Shown: in pieces, positions 10,901 to 22,899 of the stretch
How positions within the stretch are numbered: position 1 is the stretch's first letter
Layout of the letters: every line of letters begins with the position of its first letter
NCBI RefSeq assembly: GCF_000003815.2
Contig: NC_049992.1
Span: forward strand, 4,025,769 to 4,089,768
DNA length: 64,000 nucleotides
Origin: Branchiostoma floridae
Taxonomy: Eukaryota; Chordata; Leptocardii; Amphioxiformes; Branchiostomatidae
Direction of reading: 5' to 3'
The notes under the pieces: generated by a model
The model's input: only the letters and a program-made list of their open reading frames with translations
The model's database searches: none
Told to the model about the DNA's origin: nothing
Translations under genes and position numbers: made by a program

Positions 10901-13900
10901 TCTTTATGTGTGCTGGTGATTCTACGTATTTGTTGTAAGCATACTTTCTGATTTATGGAGCTATGGCTGGGTTGTGATGATATTTGGTACTGAGGTCTTA
11001 AAAATGTTAAGTTCAGGGTGGATTTTGGGCCACCTGGCAGCTTTCCTTGGTACTGCAGCTTTAGAATTGCTGCTTTTTCTAATATGTGATGTTCTGTTGT
11101 GTTCTACGGTATAGAGTCCACCATGGTGATCTCAGTGCTTCTGTAACCAATGTAATGTTCTGTTGTGTTCTACAGTATAGGGTCCACCATGGTGATCTCA
11201 GTTCTCATGTAACCAGTGTTGTGTTCTGTTGTGTTCTGTTGTGTTCTACAGTATAGATCTGTGCTCCTGTAACCAGAGTGTGATGTTATGTTGTGTTCTA
11301 CAGTATAGAGTCCACCATGGTGATCTCAGTGCTTCTGTAACCAGAGTGTGATGTTATGTTGTGTTCTACAGTATAGAGTCCACCATGGTGATCTCAGTGC
11401 TGCTGTAACCAGTGTGATGTTCTGTTGTGTTCTACAGTATAGATCTGTGCTCCTGTAACCAGTGTGATGTTCTGTTGTGTTCTATAGTATAGAGTCCACC
11501 ATGGTGATCTCAGTACTGCTGTAACTAGTGTGATGTTCTGTTGTGTTCTACAGTATAGAATCCACCATGGTGATCTCAGTACTGCTGTAACTAGTGTAAT
11601 GTTCTGTTTTGTTCTACAGTATAGAATCCACCATGGTGATCTCCGTACTGCTGTAACTTAAAGTGCAATGTTCTGTTGTGTTCTACAGTATAGAATCCAC
11701 CATGGTGATCTCCGTACTGCTGTAACTAGTGCAATGTTCTGTTGTGTTCTACAGTATAGAGTCCACCATGGTGATCTCAGTGCTGCTGACACTGTTGATG
11801 GTTGCTGCTGGGGGATTTGTTCTTTCCATGGCAAAGTGAGTAAAGGTCACAATCAGGAAGAATACCTCAGAACTTAAGATGTTTTGGATGTTCTAGAGAA
11901 CAAGAAATGAACTTTACTTGGTGATGATGTTTTTTATGCAGAAGAAGTTCATAAAGGTAGAAAGGGACAGAACAGGGTTGTAGGCTTGTAGCCAGCGAGA
12001 AATCATTTTCCGTCCCCTTGACTTTGAATGACTTTAGCGCAGCAATCCTAGGGGGATCCGGGGGCATGCTCCCAAGGAAAAATTCTGAAATATAGACCCT
12101 CTGAAATGCCATTTCATGCATTTTGAGGGTTAAATTTTGCTCACAGAGGACGGAACGGGCAAATTTTTTTTCCGTCCCCAGCTGCAAAATTCCGTCAAAG
12201 GACGGAAGGACGGGTGCTGGCTACAACCCACAGAATGACAAACTGGAACATGTTGACCTTTGTAAGCCCACATAAACCTAATGACTCCATATTGAGTTGA
12301 ATGACCTTGGGAGGCCCATGTGACCTTGATATTATATATAATTTTATATTGTTGAATTGTCCATGTGTGTTTTACAGTAAGGAGATGCAAAATGAAAGAA
12401 AGCGTGAGAGACGACAGCAGGCTGCTCACAGAAGAAACACTGATCAGACGTCAGGAGCAAACCTCAGGTATCCAAACAGTGTTTCCTTACTAACTAGTTA
12501 ATGATTGTACATCTGTCACTAACTTCAGGGCTCGAAATTCATTTTTGGGATTAGGTGCACTGGTGCACCCAGCTTAAAAAATTGGGTGCACCCAAAAATT
12601 TTTGGGTGAACCACATAAATTTAAGTAAAAACCTAATAACAAAACTTAGTTACAAGCTTTCAAATTCTTAAACAACTACCATGAGTCCATGACACTGTCA
12701 TTCTTATTATCTTTCTAGCACTTAGATGTCAAGAATATGATGTATACTAGTATACTTGATATCTTTACATACATATACCTAATAAAATATTTGAGTGCAC
12801 CCTGTGCTCCCATTGACAAAAATTGGGTGCACAGTTCCAATTTTGGGTGCACCTGGGTGCACATGCACCCAGTATTTCGAGCCCTGCTAACTTGGTAGTT
12901 AACAATCATACTACTGCCCCAAAGCTGTCAAAAACAAGGTCAGCAATGTGTAGATGTTCTAGCCTGATTAAATCTCGCTTATAGCAGCCCGCCAAACATC
13001 CGCCGGAGGGGCCAGTTACAGCCTGGCCAGCGGAGTTTGTGTTACACAGACTACAGATATTCTAGTTTCTTGTGTTTTTTTTTTCTACTCTGTGTCTGAA
13101 TTTATGTAGTTGTTTTCAGATCAATGACAACAGAGAACAGGGATAGATTTCATGAAGTTGTGGTGGACAGCTCACCAAGAGAACAGTGAATTTTGAAGTA
13201 AACCACAAGATACATTTTCATGATGACAGTTTCAGTTTAATGCTCATGGATTTTTTCCTTACTCTACAATGCTGTTTCTCTCCACAGGAAGAGGAGGTAT
13301 CTGGAGCTAGATGAGCTCGTCCCCTCCACCTACGCAAACCTCATCCTCGACCTTCGACCTGGCCAGCTGACTGTCCTGGTGGCTGTAGGAGAGAAGAACC
13401 GGGAGGTGCTTCTCAAAACGTTCGCTCGAGAGGTCTACCCGTATGCAAGGTGAGTTCACCCTTACATAGGGTGAGTCTATCTTTATGCAAGCAAAGTAAG
13501 AGGATTTTACATGTTGATTGTGATTTTATGCAAAGTAAGAAGATTTTACATGTTGATTGTGATTTTGTTTATTGTTTCTGGTTTAGTTAAAGCTTAAGTT
13601 ACCCATACATCAGAACAAGGGGGTCAACCTCCCTGATCAGAAGATGCATCGGGCCCGGCGCCCATCTTCACTTCAAAGCCCTGCGCTACACATAGGTGCA
13701 AGCACTAAAGCAGGGTACATCGGTACTCGGTAGTGTAGTGTGTTTAGCTTCCATACGCTTCTTTTAGCATAGAAACACATAGTTTCCAGTTAGAATTTTT
13801 ATTCAAACTGCTTCTTATTTTTTTTAAAAATGGCTGAAGTCCTGCCTAATGGAGGATAAATGTATCCACAGATTTGTGACTATCATGCACAAAATTAAAC

Positions 13901-14857
13901 TGTATTGTATGAAAATTAGAAGGTATTATATCACTAGATCATTTTTTCCTGTGCCCTAGGTATTGCTGCTACCTTGTAAACAATATGGTTCACCAAAACA
14001 TCTGTAATACTTTGGCTATGTAAAAAGAACAAGGTTATAAAGTGCGCGAAAAAGCAGTTACTCAAGCAACTGGATATGATTTTGGAAACAGTCAGACGTT
14101 TGATGGTCAGAACGGTCAGATGGCATCGACCATCTTTCGTCAGTGACATCGACTGGGGAAAGATGATTGATGCCATCTGTAACTGCTTTTCGGAGTATCT
14201 TGTCACCTGAATGTCTAACTTTCAAGGTAAGGTAATTTATCAACATGGTGAAACTATTTACAGGGATTCATAGTTCTTGTTTACCTCCTGTAGCTTTACA
14301 CAGCAGCTAGGTTGCTACTGTGCACACAATATATTGCTGCTACCGTGCTCACCAAAACATCTGTATTACTGGTAGTCTTTGGTTGTGTATCAAGAACAAG
14401 GACAGGTTATCCAATGATATCAACATGATGAAACTATTTACAGAGGTTCATAGCTCTTGTTTCCCTCCTGTATCCCAGGGAGTCGAAGATCGCCGGTTTT
14501 GGGTTCGTCCTTCTGGAGCGAAACCTGTCGTGGCTGGAGGAGCTGCTGCAGAACACGGCAGACTTTCCCGCGAAAGTCACAGTACAAAACTGCGAGGGAA
14601 TCGTTGTAGCGGCGAACGGCCACCGCTTCTACTACCACGTGTTCTATCCCAAGGAGCGGCGGCATAACGACAGGGAGAGGCGGCGGGATTCTCTCGACGG
14701 AGACTTTGTCGGATTGAACGACAGCACGAGTGAAGAAGAAGATGAGAGGCCGACAGACGCGGCCTGGCTCCTGACTGGATTAAATTTCTGGATGGACAGA
14801 TTGTTAGAAGGGACGTTGAAAAAATACTCGACTGGAGGTTGGCCTGATGTCAGGTGA
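4966..14857 (+). CDS. DNAJC16: DnaJ homolog subfamily C member 16, 3' part (12 exons)
   Basis: Coding exons are 4966-5096, 5617-5798, 6127-6300, 6655-6741, 8023-8153, 8669-8858, 9621-9800, 10771-10847, 11755-11835, 12378-12467, 13288-13449 and 14479-14857 (TGA 14855-14857). All have AG/GT borders and consistent phases, and give about 620 residues. The protein matches metazoan DNAJC16, a membrane-anchored J-domain/thioredoxin-fold protein of the endomembrane system. Exon 1 here has a thioredoxin-like motif WCLPC, then GIGMGIV and LPAIVAVVDGR. Later exons carry FSQKPVPSLLYR, TLLIFKED and LFLPRLSSQDIFNEVCP. Exon 9 encodes one membrane segment (VISVLLTLLMVAAGGFVLSM). A basic linker and a conserved C-terminal domain follow, ending W-P-D-V-R where human has a similar W-P tail. 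Human DNAJC16 is about 780 residues, so some 160 N-terminal residues, including the J domain, lie upstream. Identification is strong; individual splice sites are predictions. Confidence 0.93.
5029..5330 (+). repeat. Partial tandem duplication of the DNAJC16 thioredoxin exon and its 5' splice site
   Basis: The 3' half of the first visible exon plus the start of its donor (5029-5106) is repeated at 5176-5253. The offset is 147 bp, or 49 codons, with very few differences. The copy retains the WCLPC codons and the ATGG|GTGAGT donor. The reading frame is open from exon 1 through the copy. A degraded third piece and G-rich minisatellite sequence continue to about 5330. The copy has no obvious upstream acceptor except the internal ctgtctgcag. 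Confidence 0.8.
5940..6126 (+). repeat. Minisatellite abutting a DNAJC16 3' splice site
   Basis: Three to four diverged units of about 48 bp, with the pattern 'ctgta-ctg-ctgacctt-aac-tgaccttttcccatgtt', fill the end of the intron up to the acceptor at 6125-6126. Confidence 0.55.
6836..7613. mobile_element. hAT-like foldback MITE in a DNAJC16 intron
   Basis: The element begins CAGGGGTGCCTAAG and ends with its reverse complement CTTAGGCACCCCTG. Long imperfect terminal inverted repeats are built from alternating motifs such as TATGAAATTCGCACGAATCA. ATTGT occurs on both sides (6831-6835 and 7614-7618) as a probable short target duplication. CAGGG tips fit hAT-type elements. No transposase frame is present. 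One arm carries an internal 146-bp tandem duplication (6945-7090 and 7091-7236). Confidence 0.75.
11090..11754 (+). repeat. Minisatellite of about ten decoy copies of a DNAJC16 3' splice site and exon start
   Basis: The genuine exon at 11755 begins after tgttctacag with TATAGAGTCCACCATGG. The preceding 660 bp contain ten degenerate units of roughly 55-70 bp. Each has the same pyrimidine/AG context and the same exon start, and two units are shortened to tatagatctg. Eight keep a perfect or near-perfect ctacag acceptor. The full-length decoys diverge from the exon after about 30 nt, where CTG-CTG is followed by TAA. In the phase set by the upstream exon that TAA is an in-frame stop. Confidence 0.9.
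11973..12234. mobile_element. hAT-like MITE (CAGGGTTGTAG...GCTGGCTACAACCC)
   Basis: Inverted termini read cagggttgtagg...tagccagc and gctggctacaaccc, with subterminal CCGTCC/GGACGG motifs. The same tips occur at 18179-18526, and a related CAGGGCTCTAGCCAGC version at 38619-38950. It is non-coding and sits in a DNAJC16 intron. Confidence 0.6.
12526..12886. mobile_element. hAT-like MITE with CAGGGCTCGAAAT termini
   Basis: The element starts CAGGGCTCGAAAT and ends ATTTCGAGCCCTG. It is flanked by CTAACTT on the left and CTAACTT on the right (12887-12893), a 7-8 bp target duplication typical of hAT elements. The interior is made of GGTGCACC-type repeats and has no coding capacity. Confidence 0.8.
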
Positions 14858-16341
14858 TGGAAGGCAGGACACAGGTTCTGTGGTTAAGCATTTAGTAGTG
14901 TTAGTTTTAAGTGAAATTTCTCCATCGTTCATGTGAAGGTTTCAAAAATTGGTATTTTATGAAAACATCTACTGTATATAATCTGTCCTTTCTGTGACAA
15001 CATGACTCATTTCAAACTTGTCCCACCAAAAGGAAACCAGTGATATAAAGATTACATACTTGATGTTTTCATCAGAAAGACCAAATGTTCATGTGAATAA
15101 TAGATGAAAGTTTATTTCACTGCAACTCTAGTCCCTATAAGACTCTGTCGGAAGCTGGAATTGTTAGAAATTAGCCAAGTAGGTCGAATATTGTACAACA
15201 GGAGTTAGTAAGCCAGAAGTCAAAAGTGAGTCACTATGTTCTTTCATGAAAGGCTTACTTCAGCACCTACATGTATTAGTTTTGATGTACTACTACTCAG
15301 AATACTGGTATTGTCTCTCTCGGGTTTGTGCTGAACAGCCAAATCAAAAAATAAATAATTGGATACGTTAGATAACAATTAGTGGACATAAAATTGTGTG
15401 ACTACTATTCCAGCTGCCCATGGAGTCTTGTAGAAGACTTGGTGTATAGCATTGTTTTCAATCTTCTTAAAGATTTTTGTGTTACATGGAAATACTTCTT
15501 ATTTATTGGTCTTAGTGAGATAGCAGAAAGCTGCTAAGTTTATTGTGCAATTATTCCTTGACACATGTCTTGAGGAATGTACTAATACTTATGAATGGAG
15601 GTGCAATTATTACTGCCATAAGGAATGTGCAATTATCCTTAAGGATTCTAATTGATACTATCAAGAGTGTTTAATATTTAAACGACAATGTAAGGTAGCA
15701 GTACTGAATGTATGACTTAGTACCTTAAAGTAAACAACACAATCATGCTTAGCCTAATATTACGGCTGGACATAGTGGAACATAGTTGTATGTTCAAGAA
15801 TCAGTAGGGTAGTCATCTAGACAGGACTGTAGTTTGTATTACTATTACAGTCAAGCTTTTACAAGTGACCACATCTACATATTAAGGACCACCTGTGGCC
15901 ACTTTTTTCTTAAATATTTTTTTTCCAATGACACATGTCAAGCATTATGAATCCTGTCTATACAGACCAGATGTTATGGGCCCTCTGAGTGGTCTTCTTG
16001 GACACGTTTGACTGTAAAGGCTACCCACACTGGTAGACCAACTTAGCATTACTTTTTAAATGATCTTTTTAGTACGATACTAGCATGGGTACCATATTCA
16101 GCAGTGACCACTGGCTCAGTCTTTTGCTTGCTTGCCATGTATTGAGCAAGCAAAAGAGCCAGCATTGATGAGGGAGAATGGCTCCAAAAGATTATGGTCT
16201 CCAAAATGGAATAGCAAATTATCAGGCGATGCTAGACTAAGTGTACTAGAGTTAGATATGTGAGAATCGACCTTTTAGTTTTAGAAAAATTTCAATGTTG
16301 ATTGATCCCACAGAAAGATGTCAAAATATTATATAATGTTA
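14858..16341. other. DNAJC16 3' UTR and downstream intergenic DNA
   Basis: AT-rich sequence follows the DNAJC16 stop codon. Its first part is presumably 3' UTR, but I cannot fix the polyadenylation site. I see no coding sequence or RNA gene. Confidence 0.45.
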
Positions 16342-17250
16342 AGGCCATACCAATTTAATCTGTTGGTTCTCGGAATCGCCGCTTCTATTTTTCCCAATTT
16401 AAAAAAAAAAAATGAAATTGCCACGCTAAATTGAGATTATTTGCATGTTCATGAGAACTCATTTGCATGTTCGTGATAGTTAAATGGCCCCCATTATCCA
16501 CAAGTTGCTGGACAAACTTCGGCTCAGTTAAACAAACTTCTGAAACAATTACTGGACATGCAAAAACAACTATCACCGGCTTATGTTTTCCTTTGTGTTG
16601 TAAATCATCGAAAACCACCAATAGATCGTGAAATTTGTGCTGGAAAATGACGAAAATTTCGTTGCCGGCAAACCAAAATGGCCGCCTAAGGCAGCATGTA
16701 GCTAGTCACACGTCTGTAAATGAGATGCAATTTCATGCAAATGAGGAGTACCCTCTAGCCTCTAGCGTTTTTTGTTTAAACTGCAGCTTTCACAGAGAAT
16801 AATGAATCAGATGTTTCAGGCACTCTTTTATTTTTTGGGTGAAATGAAGTCATTTTCTTGTTGTTGTTGCTAACTTACATTAGACATTATACTATGCTGA
16901 AAAACTTTTTAAAGTTTTTTAATGTTGTTAATGATTTACTAAGATGATTTATTACAACTGTTAAGCTTTATTACTGTTTGTACTTCTGTAATACTGATTG
17001 CACATTATTTTGCGTTTGTATTGTTGAAATTACATGTAAAATGTATGCTTACATGCAAATTTTGTCATGTAATTGTAACTGGATAAGTATTTTGCCACAC
17101 ATATACCATGGTTTCAGGTCTGGAATTACCAACCTGAAACTCTGGACCTGAATCCAGACTTGTTGCAAGTTTTTTTTTTTTTTTTCGCCCTGTCGCTCCA
17201 ACTTTTTTCTGGAAAAATCCGAGAACCAACAAATTAAATTGGTATGGCCT
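16342..17250. mobile_element. MITE with 33-bp terminal inverted repeats
   Basis: The left end starts AGGCCATACCAATTTAAT and continues TTGGTTCTCGGA. The right end is its reverse complement with one mismatch in 33 positions. The 909-bp interior contains an A-run near 16400, a T-run near 17172, and no transposase. No clear target duplication is visible, so the superfamily is unassigned. Confidence 0.75.
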
Positions 17251-17548
17251 AAACAATTGATATATAAAATTTTAACAGTATGGGTCATTGAATTTAACCA
17301 GTACAAAACGGAGAAAGTGTTACAGTAGATATGGTCTCGACATCAAGTTTTGGATGCACCACTGTTTAACCTAGCTTACAGCTAGTTGGGCAACCTTGGC
17401 TGTATGTACAGCTGAGGAAATAGATAAATAAATAAACCTTTTCTCAAACATTGTGCTAGCCCCTGCCCTCATTGAAGGTTGTTTCTACTGATGGCTGCAG
17501 ACCTCTGCCCTCAACCCCGTCTGTTTTAAATTTATGTGTATGAAGCTC

Positions 17549-17602
17549 TTACACACACACACACACACACATGCATGCACATGCACACACAGACACACAC
17601 GG
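17549..17602. repeat. CA microsatellite
   Basis: About ten CA dinucleotides are followed by imperfect atgcatgcacatgcacacac units. Confidence 0.8.
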
Positions 17603-17745
17603 CCATATGTACTAACTAGGATTACACACACGCTTCCGTTCTGACAACTTGAAACTATTCATGGAGGTCGTTACCATTTCAAACAGTCGAAGCTATTTGG
17701 TTCACTCTAAGTTCATTACCATAAAGAATAAAACTGGTTGTGTAA

Positions 17746-17888
17746 AAGAGTCTTTATTAAATGGCAATGGCCGTTTGCGAGACGAACATAATCTACGATG
17801 ACAGCCATGCACTCATTTTATGTACAAAATAGTAGCTTCTACGGGATTCCGTCAACTTCTAGCTCCGATCTTCCGCCATTGATGCACC
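17746..17888 (-). other. Possible terminal exon of an unidentified minus-strand gene
   Basis: On the minus strand a good 3' splice site (cattcctttcacag) precedes a short open frame reading CINGGRSELEVDGIP and then a stop at about 17836. An AATAAA signal follows about 80 bp further on (plus-strand tttatt at 17752). I find no matching upstream exon, so this is only a candidate. Confidence 0.2.
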
Positions 17889-17929
17889 TGTGAAAGGAAT
17901 GTTAAAAACGATTATTGAGTTTTGTTGTA

Positions 17930-18565
17930 GTACAATGCTAAGCTTTCTTCCAACACAAAGGTATACACGGATCAAATTTACCACTTCAGAACGTAAACTC
18001 GCGAGAGTTACAGCACGTGATCTTGCGGATGCGTGACGTCAGCAATAGGTCAAACGTGTCAGGAGGTTTGCTTGAAGTCACGTATCTGTAACTCGCGATT
18101 GTCGTGGTCGCTGATTGGTTATCAGTATTGATACTTAAGAGGGCGACAGTGGTCGTTGACAATTTGATCCGTGTATACCAGGGTTGTAGCCAGCACCTGT
18201 CCTTCAGTCCTTTGAAGGAATTTTGCAGCTGGGGACTGAAAAAAGTTTTACCCATTCTGTCCCCAGGGACAGACAAAAATTGATATGTAAAGATATAAAA
18301 AAAACTGAAACCCATTGTTCTTCTTCACCAAAACAGACGCCATTGAACAGCTTACTCTACAAGCAAAATTGGAAATAGTGTTTCACAGAGTCTAGGTTTC
18401 AAAATTTTGTGGGACCCAGACCCCCTAGAAATGACGCGCAACACCACGCCATGCCTTCGGTGCTCGATAGGATTCCCATCCAAAATCGAGGGGACTGAAA
18501 ATGATTTCAGGCTGGCTACAACCCTGGTGTATACCTTTGTGTAAGAAGAAAGTTTAGCATTGTAC
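17930..18565. mobile_element. TA-flanked MITE interrupted by a second MITE
   Basis: The outer inverted repeats start GTACAATGCTAA and contain ACACAAAGGTATACAC. They are bounded by TA on each side, as in Tc1/mariner-type insertions. The right arm is split by the hAT-like element at 18179-18526: the sequence gtgtatac of the outer element is duplicated on both sides of it. There is no coding frame. Confidence 0.75.
18179..18526. mobile_element. hAT-like MITE nested in the outer TA-type MITE
   Basis: Ends are CAGGGTTGTAGCCAGC and GCTGGCTACAACCCTG. The exact 8-bp target duplication GTGTATAC occupies 18171-18178 and 18527-18534. The eight-base duplication and CAGGG tips identify a non-autonomous hAT element. 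It inserted after the outer element. Confidence 0.85.
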
Positions 18566-20190
18566 TATGACTACTACCAACACAGAGAATGTTAATTAGT
18601 TTGGTTACTATGGCAGCCTCTATCGGGGTCCACACTGGAAAAACAGGCAGGCTAGAACCGAGCTAAGACCTCGATGCGGACTTGAACATATACGCACGTG
18701 TAAACCCACCGTTAAACTGCTTTAAAACTATTTAGATGCGCATGAGGTGCGTATTGTGCGTACGACTGCGTATAAAAGAGAACATGGTATGTCCACACGG
18801 AATCATGCGGACTTTAAGAAACACGTTCTGGTGACTATACCCTACAAACGTACACATAGTTAGTAAACCCACCAGCCACACTCTGGCGCTTGCTAAACCT
18901 CCTTCCCCCGCATGCGCAGTTCCTCCGTCTCGACCGACAGCCAGTCTGGGTCTTTTTACACCCAGCTCTGGCTTCCAGAGTGAGCGATTCGCCATCGATA
19001 CCCGGTTTTGGGAAGCTAAAGGAGAAGTAAACGGATACAAGCCACAAGTTACATTGGAATTCTATGACATTAGTATACGTTTTTCTATTTTTTTTTTACA
19101 ATCTATGTCGTATATTTACTTGTTTTACAGCTGCTTTTTACTTGTTATGTTTATTTTTATTTTTTTTTTTTTTTGGAAACGCTGAAAATTGCGCCCGTTG
19201 CTGCATCCATACAACCAGATAAAAGTGACATTCTAATTCAAATCGAAGATCTGACATACGACCATGATGGTCGTGAATAACATTCGGCTAGTGCAACAAA
19301 CTCATTAAGACCATTAAAGATTGTCTCAAATACTCATATCTCCCAAGCACCATTATCGACTGGAATAGTCTACCATATTCAATCACCCTTCAAGCTAATC
19401 CCGTTAAGTTCAAGGAAGAGGAGTTACAACACCTGAGGAACGGCCAATAAAACAGTAGTACTGCGCCCTGGGTGGTTTGCCCCAACACTAAGGGGTGTTA
19501 CCCAGTAACCATACAAGAACAAGAACTAATGACCGATCTGTAATATCGATTGACCTGAGATGACCTCACCATCGCAATGTTCCAGCCATGTGGGGACGCG
19601 CAGGCGCAGAGAGCGCACCACGGACAGGCGCAGAGTCGAGGCCGCTCCAGGCATACTGGGAACGGAGGAACTGACGAACTGACGGAAGAACAGGGTATTA
19701 AGATCGATGGAGGAACAGGCTTGGTTGGCCCAAACTTCCTTGAGGCGCAAAGGTTGGACAGTTGGGCCTAGCAAAAATGCTGAGTTTCCAATTATTTGTT
19801 TGGCTTTACAATCAGCCAAAGTTACCCAACTAGCAATTGGCTACATATAAGGGCTAACTTTGGCAGGGAAATACAAGATTATTGCATAAAGCAATTATTT
19901 ACACGCAATAATACAACCAAAATTAACAAAGTATACTAAATACACGATATATAACTGGTAATCACAATTCATAGGAAATGCTGACACTACGTATTGTTGA
20001 TATACAGAGAAGTTGATATACATAGTCGCTATATATCCTGCAATAGGTAGAGATCGGTTACACTTAGTCTTGACAAAAATCAGGCAAGGGACGGTCAGTA
20101 GGAATTGTCTTTTTCTTTTAGTTTATGAATGCATGTAGAACACTAAGTTAGATGCATCAGGACATTTTAAACTTCATATTGTATCTGCAT
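18566..20190. other. No gene recognised
   Basis: Mixed-composition DNA with poly(T) runs at about 19088 and 19160. Several short ORFs occur (for example on the minus strand at 18732-19040), but none has conserved motifs or plausible splice partners. Confidence 0.35.
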
Positions 20191-20682
20191 TAGGCCACAG
20201 CAAGTAAATTTTATGGATGACATCCGCGCGCTCATTAATTTTCGCCTGATTTCAGAAAAAAAAACAAGAATTTTTTTCTTCTTAAGGGAAGGCCGGATAG
20301 ACGAAAATTGGTAAAGGTTGTGTTGTAACCTAATCATTGAATGTAGAATTGACACTAGAGACTCTGTAGCATTGACTGTAGTTGCACAGAAGTGCAACTT
20401 GATAGATAGTTGTAAAAGTGGCACAAGAATGGAAGCTATCAGTGTAGTTGCCAACATGGTTAATGATACTAGTCTACCACACTAGTGTCACTTTAACTAC
20501 ATTGGTGCACTTCTTAATGCAGGAATGAATGCCTTGTTGGCTGTGATGCCATATTTTGTCACTTCAAGTCTTGTTACAACGTCTATTTTGAAAATTTGCC
20601 ATCTTGTTTTTTTTCGCCCTATCTCATTATTTTTGCAGTCTGCAGAGGATGTCATCCATAAAACTTACTTGCTGTGGCCTTA
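20191..20682. mobile_element. MITE with GGCCACAGCAAGTA termini
   Basis: TAGGCCACAGCAAGTAAATT with ATGGATGACATCC at the left is matched by the inverted GGATGTCATCCATAAAACTT and GCTGTGGCCTTA at the right. Arms of about 35 bp enclose a non-coding interior. Confidence 0.7.
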
Positions 20683-22690
20683 CAGATAAACATTGAACAA
20701 CAGATATACATTGAAGTTGATTGAAAAAGCACAAATTCATCCATAAACTGAGCAAAGAAGTATAACGTTTAAAACACATTATTAGTCCAACTGTTCAAAG
20801 CCTAATTCTTCTGAGGGTGAAGTAGTCAATTCCAAGTCACCGAGAGGGTTTTAAGATAATATTTGTTATAAAGTTTGAACTATATTTTAAGTAAAAGAAT
20901 ATTTCAGTCACAATAGTTCTAGATTCTTCATACAATGGCAAAATGAAAGTTCTAACAAGTTTGAACTTACCTATATATATATTTTGGAAACTTTTTGAAA
21001 CATTTATGTGTTTTTTCACTGTTGGAACATGTTGTGTCATTTTCCAGACGGCAAGATTGGGTTATTGACCCATTGATAAAGGTGCTAGGCTAGCACTTTT
21101 CTCTACATTGTAACGTTATATCTATAGATTTTACAGTTGGACAGTTGTGGTCGTTTTGTGGGAAGCTGACATAATTTCCTGTACTTGAATGTGTGAATTA
21201 CCCTCTTTCCAGCCCACTGACCCAGATACAAAATATAGGTACACTATGTTCGAATATGTTGCAATAATCAATGAATCTATGTTGGAACAGTTTAGAAACC
21301 AACACAAATAATGTATTTGATGTTAGAAATGTTTCTATGATTTATCAATACAGTAGAAAATATTTAGAACGTCAAACATACGGTATAAATTAGTTCTAAA
21401 CAGTAACTGAAAAGTTATCAATAATTCTCTGGAGTCAAACGAGTTGCCTTACCAGTCCTTGCTATGCTATCACGACAACAGCGCGCACCCACACCACTAG
21501 CGCTGTGTTTGCGAAAAGCAGACACCCTAATGGAACTGTTGTTATTGTTTATGGGTGTCTATGGATACGTTCGATCAACCGCCTTGGGGCTGTGGTTGTT
21601 TCCATGCCGACGCGTTAGAAGCAAAGTTGTTCTAGAACGAACATTTGAACCAAGCGTTGATAAAAGTGCTTGAGAGTACAGGGATAAATAATAGGATTCT
21701 TTGGGAGACTTTGGTTGTAATATGGTTCTGACAAAATAGAAATCAATGGGCGTGTGCTCCGTTATTGTTTGTTGAGGACAGCGATATGAAAATTGCTAGC
21801 TGCTTAGATGAATGCGAAGGATTAATAATTTAGTTTCATAAAGATAAAAAAAACTACTAATGACTACGGATTGGTTTCTGACAACGTGAAAGTTATCACC
21901 AGTAAACTTCGTCTTGATGATAAACGCACCCTTAATTATATGATCCTAGATTACATCTTAATCACATGCAGTTTCGCTCTTGCTCAAATAGTTCATTCTA
22001 TGTGTTCACAAATGTTGCCTTCACAAAGAAGACATTAGACTTCTAGACATTATGCCCCACGCGGGGTTTTGTCTAGTATCACAAGAAGAAAGAAGATTAT
22101 GTTTTCGGTAGAGTCCGCATGTGGGTATGTGACCGTGTATCTAATGCGTGTGACTGTGTAGATATCCAGGATAACTCGAGAATGCATGGATGGATTGTAG
22201 TAATATCTAGTATGTGGGTAGGTACGTAGATCTAGAAGAGACTGTTACGGTACTACAGTGAACATTCTGATTTTGATATCATGAGTCATGGACACATCTG
22301 ACCAGCTCTAAGTGACTTTTGAAGTAAAAGTAACGTTACTTGACCAAAACGAAAGGACTATGAACACTGAGCCATCTGCACCACTACATGTTTTGTACCA
22401 TGTATGTGTAGTGATATAGGTTGATGAATCTAATAGTACTCAATGTAATCTGTATCTGTATTATATTTTATCTGACCCTGACCTCCCTCATGACCTCAAT
22501 GAAAAGCGGCCTGCTGGCCGATTTGAGCTTCTCATGAATAGATAAAGGTTCAAACAAACACATGCTATTTTAGTTCAATTCATGAATCTTAAGTGGTAGG
22601 TAGTTCTTGGAGTGAGTTGTGTAGGTTTGGGGGTTATTCTTACATTTCAGGGGCCGATATACTTTCATTTCTAATGTTCTTCAGTTCTCT
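20683..22690. other. No gene recognised; AT-rich spacer
   Basis: I see no exon-like or RNA-like structure. A 69-codon ORF at 21464-21673 has no recognisable motif and no splice or promoter context, so I do not call it. Confidence 0.35.
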
Positions 22691-22694
22691 TACG

Positions 22695-22787
22695 TGTACT
22701 TAGTACTCTCCAAGCAGACCTCGTGACCTTTTCCTTTCTTCCGTTTTTTTTATCCACCAACCTCTGCTTGGAGAGTATACTAAGTAC
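22695..22787. mobile_element. Miniature hairpin element (CTCTCCAAGCAGA family)
   Basis: GTACTTAGTACTCTCCAAGCAGA on the left pairs with CTCTGCTTGGAGAGTATACTAAGTAC on the right around a 45-bp loop. The same tip recurs at 25718, 30131, 30535 and 43252, defining an abundant small family. Confidence 0.75.
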
Positions 22788-22899
22788 CTTTGTTGGTTAA
22801 TACACAATACAAATAATTATATTTCAGCCATACCATAGGTATGGTGAAATATATTGTATTCGTAATGTTTCTTTCTTTCTCCTGTCAAATCTTCAAATC

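Noticed and set aside
18732-19047. Minus-strand ORFs of 70-102 codons
   Set aside because: No conserved motif, no splice partner and no nearby promoter evidence.
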